64,000 nt of DNA, from positions 1-64,000 of the forward strand of contig JAOVVO010000360.1 of the NCBI GenBank assembly GCA_028564675.1, read 5' to 3'. This DNA comes from Onchocerca lupi (taxonomy: Eukaryota > Nematoda > Chromadorea > Rhabditida > Onchocercidae). Of the stretch, positions 39,601 through 51,878 are shown in pieces. Positions within the stretch are counted from its first letter, which is position 1; each line of letters starts with the position of its first letter. The position numbers and the translations under genes were made by a program. The notes beneath the pieces were generated by a model. It was not told where the DNA came from, searched no databases, and saw nothing but the letters and a program-made list of their open reading frames with translations.

Positions 39601-42132
39601 AAATATTTGAGCAAATAATAGGAAAGAAATGAGCTCCTTAACCTCCTGAAACAATTTCATATTATATCCTCTTCCATGATTACCGTTACATGAAGCACCA
39701 CTCTTCTTGATACCATACCGTTCCAACTGTCCCATCGACCAGCAAAGTGTATCACGAAAAATATCTTCAAATATAAGCAAATTAAAATTACAATGCAAAA
39801 TATTGTAACTGATCATGTAATTCAGTGAAATGAAATGTTCAAATGAAAATTTATTTACTACGAAGTTTCTGTCAAAAAACTATGTTAAATCATTATCAAT
39901 TTCATATATTTTTATTAATCAGAGCTCTAAGAAAGAAGGAAAAATCAACTTCATCCAGATGAAACCTAGTTACTATTTGTATTTAAACTGGACCGAAAAA
40001 ATGAAGAGAAAAACATACCAAATGAAGGCAGAAAAGAACCTAAGTGGAACATAGTAGCATCGTGAATGTGACCATTCAGACAAGGAAGTGATTTTAACCA
40101 ATTGGGGGGGAATGAATCTGAAAATATTTCCTCTCTCGCTTTTAAATTTAAAATCAGTTGATAAGAAAAGAATGAAATTCTGACAAAGAGAAGGAATAAG
40201 AGGCAGAAAAAGAAGGAAGAAAAAAGGACTGAATTTATTAAGTTATGAGAAAGGTGTGTTTGAATTAGTCATTATTGATTTCTTTTATATCACTATGCAG
40301 TAAAAACTTCGGCAGAAACAAAAGCATACTGCAGAGTTGACTGTACAAATCTTCCGGATAAAATTTTAAAGAATTGAAAATGCAAGATTTTTATGATGTA
40401 AAATGATTTCTGAAAAGTCAACCGGACTTGGGATCCCATATCCACGTTTCGTATATCAAGAAGCTGTTTTCATCAATCTATATAAATAAATTCATTAATG
40501 AATACAGTGACTTCTTAACGATGTAACTAAATCAGAGGATGGATATTGCCATTCTAATTCAATTAAATTAATTCAGATTTCGAATAAAGAAAGCAAAGCC
40601 CTAAATAAATGTGCATGTATCCAGTATTCATGAGAACACTCACTTCAACGCCTTTTTCTATTGAATCTCATTGAATAATATGTATGGAATACCCATGACT
40701 ACTTGAACAATATGTATCTTGTGATTTTCTCATTGACTATAATCGTTTTTCAGCCGTATTTACTTCACTTCGTTTTACATTCAGTCAATGTAATTCATCC
40801 GTCTATGTGGATGATCAAAAATGGAGAAAGATCTCCGTTTTTGATAATCCACATAGCTTCTTTTTTTAATTTTTACAATAAGACCGTTTCGGATGCATTT
40901 GGGCCGTAGAAAGCCGAATCAATTCTATGTTTCCCAAAACTTCAGTGCAATTTTACCAAAAGTCATCATACTGTTTTCCCATCTTTTAACACTTACTTGA
41001 AATTTATCGGAAAGTATTCTTTTTGCTTCCTTAAATAATTTAATTTTCACTTCAAGTTCAAGTTTTGTTTCGTGATGATGTTACCATTTCTCCAGATCCT
41101 CTCATCATTTTCAACAAGCATTTGCACTTCCAACGTTCATCAAATTTTGACCATTCGGCAATACTAACAAAATGGATTTCGAGAAGTATTCATGACAATT
41201 TCAAATCCATGCTTTTAAAAATCATTCGAGGATTTTTTATTTCCTTTAGCAAAATTTGCCGAATGGGTTCTCTCAACCGCTTTTTGTCAGGAATCCACGC
41301 TTCTTCTATTCAATGTTTTGTAGCGATTAAGAAATGCGCTTCCACTACATGATCAACGAATGCGTACAGCTATGCGCTTCTATTCTGGTATCGATGTACA
41401 ACAGCGTCAAGTATACCCTTTGTATTGTGCCAATCGCTTTAACTATGATCTAGCAAACTTCGCATATACACATTGCTTATGATAGTTATTCGAAATCCGA
41501 AACAATCACCTACATCACAAACGAAATGTTTTCGAATTACTGTTAAGACGAATTTCCTAAAATGATATTCGACAAATCAAATAGCGAGCTTGACAAATGA
41601 ATTCATTCTTCAACCTTCATGCTTAACCTGGCATAATATTTTAGATCAGCCATGTGAAAGAAACCCCCTTTTCAGAGTGGTTCAAATTACGTCATCAAAG
41701 CGACATAAGTTGCTACGCTCAAAATCATGTAATTTACTTTTAATCGATCTGCTTATTACATCGCTCTCATAATAATTAGCCCCATTCTATCTACATGTAA
41801 TAAAGGATTAAAAAAAATTCAGCTAAATAAAGTTTTAGTCTTAATAACATTTTACAATAAACAAATTAATTTAGCACCACAACACTAACGATCATGTTGA
41901 TGACATATGGATTTTGATAAACTTACTGACTTATTAGAATTTACTTAAAGAAATGTACCAATTAGAGAAATATTAAAACGTGTTTGCATAGTTTTAGAGA
42001 ACATTTACACTTTGATTTTATAAGAAATTTTATAAAGCTTAATCTGCAGAGCATTTAGTAGTATGTAGACTTCCATACCATGAACAGTTGCAATTCTATT
42101 CAGAAGTGAATTCTTATGATACAGGAAAAAAA

Positions 42133-42164
<32 letters not shown>

Positions 42165-45100
42165 ATACAATAAACAATATTGGCCATACCTCTTCCATCC
42201 AATTCTTTATAGCACATTGTGCATAATTCCGACCCACAAATTCTACAACAAAAATGAGCATTTAGAATGGCAAATTGACACGAATCACATACTTGTTTTG
42301 CACCGAACGCATGATTGTAGTATGCTTCTCTCTCTACAATGAAGTGTCATATAGAAAAAATGATTCAACACCACGAATGAAATATGATCTGGACATCTCA
42401 CGGCCTTATTGGTTGAGCGCTGATAATGTCAAAGCATTGCAGCAAATATTCTTGGAAGGTTCAAGAAATCCAAAAAAATATCGCTATGTGCTGGGCGGCA
42501 ACGTTGTGCTGTTTAAATTACTCACAGCAACATTGCGCTGTTTAAATTACTCAAAGCCATTCAAAAAATGTTTAAATGTTTAAACATAATATTTTGAGGT
42601 TGACAAGTTCCTCTATCTAGGGTAATGCATAGCCGTGATACGTGCAACTAAATTACCACATGAAGAGCGATGCGCTAGATGATGCCAGTCTCAGTAGCTA
42701 AAATAGGTAGACAAAGTGTTGGTTAACACGGCAAATATGTTTCTTTATCAAAATAATTTGTTAGAATTTTCCGTGTTCTAAAACCCAAAAATGCATAAGT
42801 AAAACTCATTAGAATCGTGGTCAGAAGTATTCCAATTATTTTAAATTAGATCCGAAATGTTACAAATAACATAAAATAAAATATAAAGTTTGATAACTGA
42901 ACAGTTCATACATTATATCGAAAATTCATCAAGTAGATGAAGTACTTACATCTTCAATTTATTATCCAGAAGATTTTGAAAAAATCGGCTGAACTTACCA
43001 CAGAAGCCTGATATGGCTTCTTCTTCACGATGTACTACTTTTTCGTAATTTGAATATACACACTGCAGAACATACGCAGCCATTTGAGCCGCTTCCGCCT
43101 TTTCCTTAGGCTTGCCTGAAAAAATTCTTCTTTCCCTTCATTAAACCAAAAGTATGAAAGAGCAAGAAGTTATAAAACCATATATGAGCGGAGTTGGGGG
43201 CAATTCTATTCGATCTTCAGATGTTAAAAAGATCCTAAATCTCTTACTTCTCTTGAAGAATTACGATATAAAATAATCAAACCGGTAGTGAACTTTTCAT
43301 CAAAGAATTGTTCCATGCGAACATCCACTTCATCCAGTAGAAATGATGATTTAATTTTTTCGATATCACTGATCAAAAGATGGCGGCACAATTTGGGGTT
43401 GTTACGATCACGTCTGAAAATAACGACAAAAAAATCCGTAGCAAGTCTTTTCAAACATATATTTGTTATATAAAAAAACTTTTCAAAATCAAATAAACCT
43501 GAATTCATATTTTTTCTCATTTAAATCTGGCATACAACATTTCGTAATGGGAGAAAAAGGACCTGTTGAGGAGAAATATAACGACCGTAATAGTCATTTT
43601 CATAAACAAAAACTTACAACATGCGGTTGTAGAAACGACAATCCATAGCCTTATCTTTATCCGGTATAGTAGCGCAAATGATGCAAGGATCATACGAGGA
43701 AATCGCGCAGGGTTTTTCCTGAAAGATACTTACTAATTCTCATAACGTGGGAAAATTAACTATTTTTCAATTTCAGAACCTTTAGATTGACTTATCAGCA
43801 GAGATTTAAATTATTTAATATCTCAATATTGCAATAATTCACTTGCTGAAAAAACGAAAAACTATTTTTCAATTGATTGGATTGCACCATAAAATTATTT
43901 ACTATAAATGATGCGAATATATGAAACATTTCTCCCCACCTGCAAACGCCAATTCACTAGATCACAAGATGCTTCTATCATTTCTCGAAAATACTTGTAT
44001 TTTTTGGGTTCATTATAACGACTACATTGTACAGTTTCGCCCCTCGCATTATAATCTGGAATGTAACAATAACGATAGGTAGTGGAAATTGTACACAAAA
44101 ATTCGCAATGCCTAAAAGCAATATTTCGGAGGAATGGATTCTGAACACCGAAACTAACTCTACTTATTTGAGAAAACAAAAAAATATACAAACAAGGAAT
44201 TAAAAAAAAAAAAAAAAATGAACTATTTCCAGTAACGGTTGAATATTCACTTGAGGTGTTTTTCATGGAAGTTTTTTCCTTCAAATTCCGACCAACACGA
44301 CGCAATCCTAAACAAATTTATCAGTAACAACAAATTTTTCACGACCTCTATACATAACTCTCACTCATCCTGATCTCTTTAGTCATCTTCATAAAGATTT
44401 TGTTGCTACATAATTCTAGAAGACTAAAACCAAAAAATCTAATCAAAAGTTCATTACAAATTGATTGGAGGCAATTTTCGGAATTTGGACTAAAAAACCA
44501 ACTGTGTGGCATGATAAGACGTTCCCCAATAATTTCGCCATATATATCTTTTTTATTGCCTGTCGTTTGAATTGAACCATCACTTTCGCAACATGTTTCA
44601 TTATCAAATGAATCAGTCTCAAAATGATCTCCCGCAGTTCTTGATCTTTTGGGAGATATTGCCGCATCTGATTGTATGTCTAAACATCGATGTATTGCCT
44701 TCACACAAATTCACAAAATATTCAAGATTACCAGGTGGTGCGCGAGCGATAAAAGCCAGGTAATGCCAAAGCTTTGTGGGATATATTGATTTGAAAATTT
44801 CAGAAAGAAAACTAACGTTCACTGATTTGGAAAGGTCCAAACACAGGAAGATTGGGCAATAGGCTTATGAAATGCAGTGATATCATTTTAATATAGTACT
44901 TCGTTTTCGTGAGAGACAGTGTTGTACATAAAGTGGAAGCACACAATCACTGGGAGATGAAGCATACCAAATATTATCCAAACTTATAATTTTGGTACAA
45001 TTCGTAAGAACTAACCGAAAATATTTCGAAGAAAAACAATAGGGAAATTAAACTTACTCCAGTTATTACTCGATTCTCCTTCTAGCGATGCAGTACTTTC

Positions 45101-45343
45101 CCCAGTATTCCTGCAAAAGTAATGAATGAAACGGAAATCACTGGCAACTGTTAGTGGAATCTTTAGGCATTGACGTTCATCAATTCAATTTCACATTATG
45201 CTTCAAAAAACTTCAAAGAACTAAGTTCACAGCACCAGAATTCCTAAACTTTTGAAAGGAAACCTACATGAAAGAATACGAAATAGAATCCAAAAATCTT
45301 ACGTTGTAAAATATCCAGGATGACGCTTATCAACAGCAGCCAT
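36663..45343 (-). CDS. KDM3-like: KDM3 (JHDM2)-type JmjC histone demethylase
   Basis: Nuclear Fe(II)/2-oxoglutarate dioxygenase; relatives demethylate H3K9me1/2. Twenty exons, about 769 residues: 45303-45343, 45058-45110, 44503-44679, 44224-44307, 43940-44055, 43618-43718, 43283-43413, 42999-43115, 42190-42333, 39643-39764, 39142-39255, 38905-39040, 38509-38639, 38138-38336, 37893-38012, 37525-37679, 37336-37417, 37122-37219, 36936-37031 and 36663-36755. The first four exons are low-complexity and less certain. The KDM3 zinc finger reads CDSCQFAILNAHFCCRICG then SELCTMCYKEL. The catalytic part begins with NPIIVENVNRHPRY, then IKDFPESKLF, FNGKRERPDPGPK, TPLHLDVSDAVN (Fe-binding HxD), and FIPSGAAHQVQNIHSCIK (second Fe-binding His), then AEDFVAPEGI. 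All three iron ligands are present, so activity is expected. The intron after 38138 uses a GC donor (GCATGC). One intron (39765-42189) is 2.4 kb. Confidence 0.88.
40803..40856. repeat. Intronic inverted repeat, 25-bp stem with 4-base loop
   Basis: The left arm starts CTATGTGGATGATCAAAAAT and the right arm is its reverse complement apart from two positions. Arms are 40803-40827 and 40832-40856, loop AAGA. One of the two differences would be a G-U pair in RNA. Confidence 0.85.
42126..42165. repeat. Poly-A followed by (CAAAA)n microsatellite
   Basis: A run of A's followed by five or so CAAAA units, immediately downstream on the minus strand of the zinc-finger exon of the KDM3-like gene (inside its intron). 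Confidence 0.85.
42498..42555. repeat. Tandem repeat, 2 x 29 bp
   Basis: Two adjacent 29-base units beginning GCAAC and containing GCTGTTTAAATTACTCA, differing at about three positions. Located in an intron of the KDM3-like gene. Confidence 0.85.
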
Positions 45344-46577
45344 TGCTCGAGCCTGTGATCAATCAAAAACTTTAAGAAATCACAGTCATCAATATATAGA
45401 AATATAGAAAGTCCCAAATCAATATTTCTACTAACTAGAGCTACAGCTTAATACATACCTGTTTATGCTACCTCCATTATTCACCGTTCTAGTGGCAAAA
45501 ATATCATACAAACGACGGAATGTGACTGAATAATATTTGCAAACAAAGAAAGATCGGAAAAAGTTGCAGAATGGTGAGGAATAAAATGAACAGCGATTAT
45601 CATAAAACAGGACAATAAAAGCTACAGAACAGCAGGAATTTCTGGATATATCTTCCTATTTTCTAATTCTTAAATTACTTTTCAAGTTGCCAGACAGAGT
45701 AATACACGGTTCGGCCGACTTACCAATATGTGCACATAGAATGCATGCTGTTAACTGAGCGCAAAAAGTAAATTGTTTACGGTGAACTGCGTTCAGAACT
45801 GCTTTCAATGAAAAAACAGACGAGGAATGGAAAAGATAGATGTTAAGAAATCAAACCATTTACGATTTCGTTAAAATACCTGGAATTAAAAATATGGATT
45901 GGGTAGGTATATAGTTTCTCAAACGTCAAGTATCTAGTTAACTTTGATGTAAACTTATGGTTTCATGGAGAATGCATCTAAATGCTTGTAATATTCTTAG
46001 AGGGTAAAATGGTTTTTCCAGAAAATTGATGGTGTATTTTAGCAGCCAATATAATAGCCAAATAAAGGACAATAAATCAGTGCAACACGACTATAAATGG
46101 GATTTGGCCATGCATCGGTAATCTTAGAAGAGGCCTACAGTGCTGACCGTTAAAATCCAGTTCGTAATCCATGGTCAAGTTGTCAAGTGGATCGTCCAAT
46201 CTTCTGACCAACATTTAGATGAGTTTTTCTCAATTTATTTGAACATATCCAAAGTTCCCTGATGACCTATTACTAAAACGACAGTTTGAAGCACCATTAG
46301 CTCTGGATTTAATCCACCAAACTATTTGAAAATTTGAATTGCCAATTAATTTCTAAGATTGCATGTCTGAGACGCATATCCTACGTAAGTCAAGAAAGAT
46401 CTAATGTTAGTCGATGAAGATTAGACGATCAAGTCCTATCTGATAACAGAACAGTGGATGAATAAAAGTACCGCATAAGATCGTGTTTCACTGAATGATG
46501 ATACTATCCATGACAAATTTTGTTAGAAACCATGACGGACAGAGAAGGTCATCTAAGCGATGTCACTGGTAAAACTA

Positions 46578-46607
46578 ATGCATTAATTTTATGTAAAATT
46601 AATGCAT
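46578..46607. repeat. Perfect 14-bp palindrome
   Basis: ATGCATTAATTTTA followed after TG by its exact reverse complement. Intergenic. Confidence 0.85.
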
Positions 46608-46709
46608 AAAAAAGAGGAGGCCCGAGAGAATGTAGAAATTAGTAATATAAATTTTCAACCCCATTTGACAGATAAGATTGTGGAAAGAACCGTCGCTGTT
46701 ATGTTAATT

Positions 46710-47000
46710 TATTGAAGATTTTGTACGAGATTTGTCCAAAATTCTGTCTAAGATATTGCCCAGATTTTATTTGTGACTATACAAAATCTTATTTCCTTTT
46801 AAAATTTTGTATAAGAGGCTTGGCTTCGGATTTCATTCAGTTTTTGCTCCAAATTTTATTCGAGATTTTTTCCAAAACTTTGCCCGGTTTGTCTTGGATT
46901 TCATATGAAAATTCCATCCGCAACTTTATTTCAGATTTTACTAGAGATTTCATTATATACTTCGTTAGAGATTTTGCTTCAGATTTCTGGATAAACTAAC
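46710..47000 (+). repeat. Degenerate AGATTT-type short repeat
   Basis: The words AGATTT or GATTTT recur every 10-30 bases in both exact and altered form. The resulting 95-codon open frame (46712-46999) is a chain of Phe-rich near-repeats such as RDFxSDF. I read this as low-complexity DNA rather than a gene. Confidence 0.4.
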
Positions 47001-49075
47001 AGATATTTCTTATGCTTAAATATCTTGGGAGTTAAAAAAATGAAGAAAGAAAAAAGACATACTCCTAAACGCAGTCGTACTCGCAGCATATTGAATTGTA
47101 ACTCCAAATCTCTTCCAGCTAGTTCAAGCACTCTAAATGACGTATCGATAAGTCTCACATGTATTTTATAAATTTTCTCGCGTTCACTTATCCTTCAGGC
47201 ATTCTTAAGCTGTATTCATGCAGCCTTTCCTTTACGAGCAGTTAAATGAGAGATTATATTTTCGCCTTTACAGTATCCAGCGATGCAGCCTTCGTATCCA
47301 TTGCAGCGTGCGTCGATAAATTCCCTCACTCTTCAGCCACATAACGGCTGACACGCGTACAAACTCACTTGACCTTGCTGAAGGAGGCTGGCAGACTGCT
47401 TAAGCTTCTCCCCACCCTTCATTTCATCATCCATTGTAACTCTTACTTTTCCCGCCTCGCTCGTATGTGGAATGGATAATCAGTTATCACGCACGTAATC
47501 ATTTCGTTCTGCGGTCTTCATCTATTCATGGTTTATGAGGAAGAAACGTTTTTTGCTTTTTTGTCTCTTTTTAGAATTTCTTTCATGCATTCGGGAAATA
47601 AGACATTGTCGATCTTGATTCAGGCCTTCATCTACGATTTGAGGAAATTATACTTCTCCAAAGCGCCTTTATGTGGCATAGAATAGATGTTTTCTAATTA
47701 CATTTCACTGTAGCAAAGTATCACTGACAATTGGTTGTCAGCATGCGATACGTCAATATAGATATGTTAGTACTATGTGCTTGAAACAAAATACTTGTCC
47801 ATATAACTGTTTAGGTATTGCTAACATTTAGACCATCCAATCAGACTTGATGTGCTACACGTAGCACTTTTCCGACCATTATTTAAGCATTCGGCTTTTT
47901 TAGATCCGAAAGATTCGCTCAAAATAGTTGCCCATCTTTGCACAATTCATATTTATATTAATTCATTGAACAAAATAGGAAATACATCTTCCTAATTGAA
48001 TGTTACGAATGAAGCTGAAAACACCGAACATGAATAACATTGCCTAAAATATGTTTGTACGAAAAATTATAGTTTAATTGAAATAGACTATGTTGGGAAG
48101 GTACTAATATCTCCGATGAAGATACAGTATTTCAAAATCAGAAATGTTTTCATTATTTTTTCTTGTTGAAACGATCATATATATTGAATTCCGATATGTA
48201 AATTTATCAGAATAACAGCCAGCATGTTTGTGATTCACTATTAGGTTCAGGTGGTATTGATTGGCTAATCGCTGGTTTTTCGCAAGGTGCAAACATCAAT
48301 TACTGAAAATTTCAGTGTTAGGTGTTGGTGATCGTTCTAAATCTAATTTGATAGGAGTAGTGAGTAATTATTTCGAAATAGAAGTGATGGTGGTGGCGTA
48401 TTATAGGATCGTATGGTACTTTCTATCATTTGGATAGGTTGGAAATGAGATCTATTCATAGGATAACTGCGTTGAAATCATGACAAAAAACGGTGCTAAA
48501 CAAATGGTGGGGTGAGATAGATAGGAATGGATTTGCGGCAATAAGACTGTATGTAATGATGAGAAGGATAAGTAAACAAGATTAATCGTTATGATCCTGA
48601 AACTTTTAAATCAATGAAAATGGTCTCGAAGATAAGACAGAAGGACGAGTTCATAAGTATTTCTTCTTCAAAAATAGTCGCGGGGAAAGACATTATGAAG
48701 ATCATTTATAGGAGCGCTTATGTTCGTTAATCCAACAAAAAGAACTTTTTTTTTTTAAACTCATTTATTTGGCTTCATAATATTGCAGTATTTAATCCTA
48801 GATTAGTACCGAAATTCACAAGCAGTTACTCTAATGATCTTAAATTTGCTTGTTAAGCTGTTAGATACTACAGTTTTGTTTCATTGGTCACGGTGGCTTC
48901 TTGGGCAGATCTGTTCTGCGGAGTAAATGAAAGACTATTAGTAAGTCTATAACAAAAACAGAATTAATTTGTAGTGGAAAGACAAACAAACATTCTTGAA
49001 ATGATTCACTTTGATTGATTTAAATTTTACTTTGGAAGCTTTTAATTGCTTCTTTTGTATATTGCAGTTTTAAGA

Positions 49076-50977
49076 ATGGCTTCATCATTTTCGAATTCTT
49101 GGAGCAATTATTTCATTTGGATTAGCAAGATTGCTGAAGGTATCTGGAAGTTCATTTTACAATATTAAATAAAAGTATTTTAAATCGACAATGATCCAAG
49201 ATTTCAGAAAATCAAATACTTCTTTTTTTTTAAATATTTCTAGAAACGTTAGTCAGCGTCTACCAAGCTGTCGACAAGCGAACAGGAAATATGGTTACAA
49301 TCAAGAACGTTCAATTTGTGGACGGTATACCATCTACAGCGATACAAGAAATAACACTGCTTAAAGCATTGCAGCATCCAAATATCGTTCAGTCTGCTTT
49401 TTTTTTTTCTTTTGTAACAGCGTAATAGCTAAAAAGTTTAACTCAAATTTAACTTGGACATCTGATTATACTGTAAATTGTCAACAGCTGCATATTGTCG
49501 AGGCATGTAGAAAACATTCATCCATTTTGTCAAAAATTAATTTTAAGTTTCGGATGAGTTATATCAGATGGATTGGTGAAAAAGTAATTGGATGAAAAAA
49601 TCTTTTTCTATAAACTCCATAGTCCCAAAAAGTCTAAAATTGCAATAAAACTGGAACATGGGATTATTTTCAAAAGTTATCAGACATTTAAAGTCGAAAA
49701 TTTTTGACCATGGGATTCGATGAATATTTGCGGCTTACTCACGTTGATACATCATTGTGTCTTTAATTATTCACCTAACACTAATTGAATTAAGATTAAT
49801 TGCAGTCTTGAAGACGTAATAATCGATGATAATCAATTGCATCTGATAGTCGAATTTATTGATATGAATATGAAGACTTATATCAGCAAAATCCCTGATA
49901 ATAAATTGATGGATAGAGCTGAGGTTAGGGCGGCTCTCTTTTATCGATCGTTTAATTGTTTCTATAAAGAAGCAACCAGTTAAATTTTTTGAAAGCAGGA
50001 AGAAGAGATTCATGTTGTAATTAAGATTCATTTCAATTCGCTTATTTGAAGATTGAAACTCCAAGTCGTAAGGAGTTGTCGAGCTTAATTAATTATAGCA
50101 AAAGTCGTATTTGTACCAGCTCCTCCAAGCTATCTGTTACTGTCACGAAAGAAATGTTCTGCATCGTGATTTAAAGCCCGAGAATTTACTTATTGACCAG
50201 AACGGTGTTCTTAAGCTTGCTGACTTCACCTTTGATGAAATAATTAACAAGCCACAAGTTTATTTGTCTCAGGTTATTTTTCCGATCTCTTCTTTTCACT
50301 GTTCCAAAAATCAGCAAATTAACGATCCTTTCTTACACTTAAAAATATATGTTTGGATATTTGTTACAGATTTTTCCTCTGTTTTATAAAGCTCCGGAAG
50401 CTATACTTGGTCGTACCCATTATACATCGGCAAATGATATGTGGAGCATCGGATGTATTGCTGCTGAAATTGCAACGAAACAAATATTGTTTGAGAAACT
50501 GTCGAATATTGATCAGATTTTGCACATTTTCAGGTTTGCGAAATGTAATTAATTATGTTCTTTTCTTCTCACTATTATATTTCATTGTCTCAGTTTCAGC
50601 GTGCTGTCATCTCCAAATGAAGAAACATGGCATATACTTACAGATCTACCAAATTATTTGCCTAATTTTCCTACCTGGACGAATAACCGTCTTTCTGAAC
50701 TTCTTTCTGGCTTTATGGATATAAGTGGCATCAATGTCGTGCAGGTTGAGAATCTTTCGTCAAATGAGACTGCTTTTGGTTTTATATTCTCTCAGTGTTA
50801 TTTCTAGGACACTTTATTTTTGTGCGTTCTTTGCAGAAAATGCTCATTTACGACCCAGCGCAACGAATCTCTGCGAAAGAGCTTTTGCAAGATCCATACT
50901 TCGCCGATGTCGATCAAACGATGCTTCCAGCTAGCGACTATGATGAAACTTTAGTGTTGCCATCAAATCACGATTAA
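49076..50977 (+). CDS. Degenerate CDK-family kinase (probable pseudokinase)
   Basis: Closest in layout to CDK1/CDK2. Seven exons: 49076-49139, 49244-49391, 49806-49923, 50105-50272, 50370-50533, 50600-50744 and 50837-50977; 315 residues, the size of a bare CDK. The N-lobe has KIAEETLVSVYQAV where CDKs have IGEGTYGVVY: all three loop glycines are gone and the inhibitory Tyr is Leu. The ATP-binding Lys (VTIK) is kept. The cyclin-binding helix is PSTAIQE rather than PSTAIRE. The catalytic loop HRDLKPEN is intact. DFG is DFT (Asp kept). The activation segment is short and has Leu where the activating Thr should be, ending FYKAPEA. DMWSIGC and the C-terminal DPAQRISAKELLQDPYF are normal. All splice phases agree and there are no internal stops, so it is under constraint; weak or no catalysis is inferred. 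Exon 6 has alternative AG acceptors six bases apart. Confidence 0.88.
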
Positions 50978-51878
50978 TCGTTTTTCATTTCACTTTCTCA
51001 TCTGTTATAATATTCTGTTTTGTTTTTTTCTTTGAATCCCATAATTGTTTTGTATTGTGGATTTTTTGAGCTGAAATTTTTTCCCAATCCGAAATTTTAA
51101 CATTTACTTTGTATTTTTGAAAGATGGTGTATACGTTGCCTTAAAAAAAAATTGAATTCGTCAGAGTGAATCTTTCTTCGTTGTTCCGGATACATTTGTT
51201 TGCTTTCAGATATATATTTTGTTGTTGTACTACGAAATAAGAATTGTCGTGATGAATGAAATTGTTTGATTTTTTTTCAACAATATCACTTATTGTTGCT
51301 AAGTATTCGTTTATACCTGAATATTAGTAGACAGATGTATTTTAGTTCGCTTTCATATAGCATAGCCAAAGAAAATTGCTAGAGTGTAGATTATTCGAAT
51401 TGTTTTTTTTTTTTTTGAAATGAAGATTGAGAAATGAACTAACTTTGAAAAATGACATGAAAGTGTACAGATTTTCGCATTTAGCATAAATAACGTTGGA
51501 AACATTGATGAGAAGGAGAACGTCTTTTCTTGTAACTATCCACTGAAGAAAAAAAAAAAAAGGATAGGAAGATGATCATTATTGTGGAAAAGAATTATGG
51601 AAATCTGTCAGTCATCTTTGGATGGCAAAATGCGATTTTGGTTAAGTCAAAAAAATTTCATTCTGAAATTGTGTAGGGATTATTTATACGAAAATCAGTA
51701 ATTTCAATTGAAATGGATTGAAATTGTGGTAAATAACAAAGTTAAGCTGAGGAGCAGTAAGGTGGAGGAAATAGCAATAAATCTTACAAATTCTTCCTTT
51801 TAGTGCTGAATGGTGACAAGTTGTGACGAAGGATCAAGCAAGTAAGATTTAACATTGAATTGTTTTGGGATTTCTGGA
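50978..51878. other. Convergent intergenic region
   Basis: About 0.9 kb between the 3' ends of the kinase (plus) and the orphan secreted protein (minus). AT-rich with homopolymer runs; no gene seen. Confidence 0.5.

Larger units (their letters stand above)
39765..42189. other. Long intron of the KDM3-like gene
   Basis: At 2.4 kb this is far longer than the other introns here. It holds a 25-bp hairpin (40803-40856) and a 95-codon plus-strand open frame at 41065-41352 with no recognisable motif. No transposase or reverse transcriptase was recognised on either strand. Confidence 0.5.
45344..49075. other. Intergenic, mostly anonymous sequence
   Basis: About 3.7 kb upstream of the KDM3-like gene and upstream of the kinase, so it should hold both promoters. 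On minus, an ATG near 47430 opens a short frame (MDDEMKGGEKLKQSASLLQQ) reaching strong donors (GTCAAG, GTGAGT); it lies in a less AT-rich stretch and could be an upstream exon of the KDM3-like gene, but I could not join it in frame. A 14-bp palindrome lies at 46578-46607. A degenerate repeat lies at about 46710-47000. Confidence 0.4.

Noticed and set aside
41065..41352. 95-codon plus-strand frame in the KDM3-like intron, considered as a mobile-element remnant
   Set aside because: No transposase, integrase or reverse-transcriptase motif seen on either strand.
43940..44305. Longer minus-strand frame joining HCEFLCTISTTYRYC to the exon at 43940-44055
   Set aside because: The phase left by the exon 44224-44307 fits only the acceptor at 44056; the Cys-containing extension would be out of frame.
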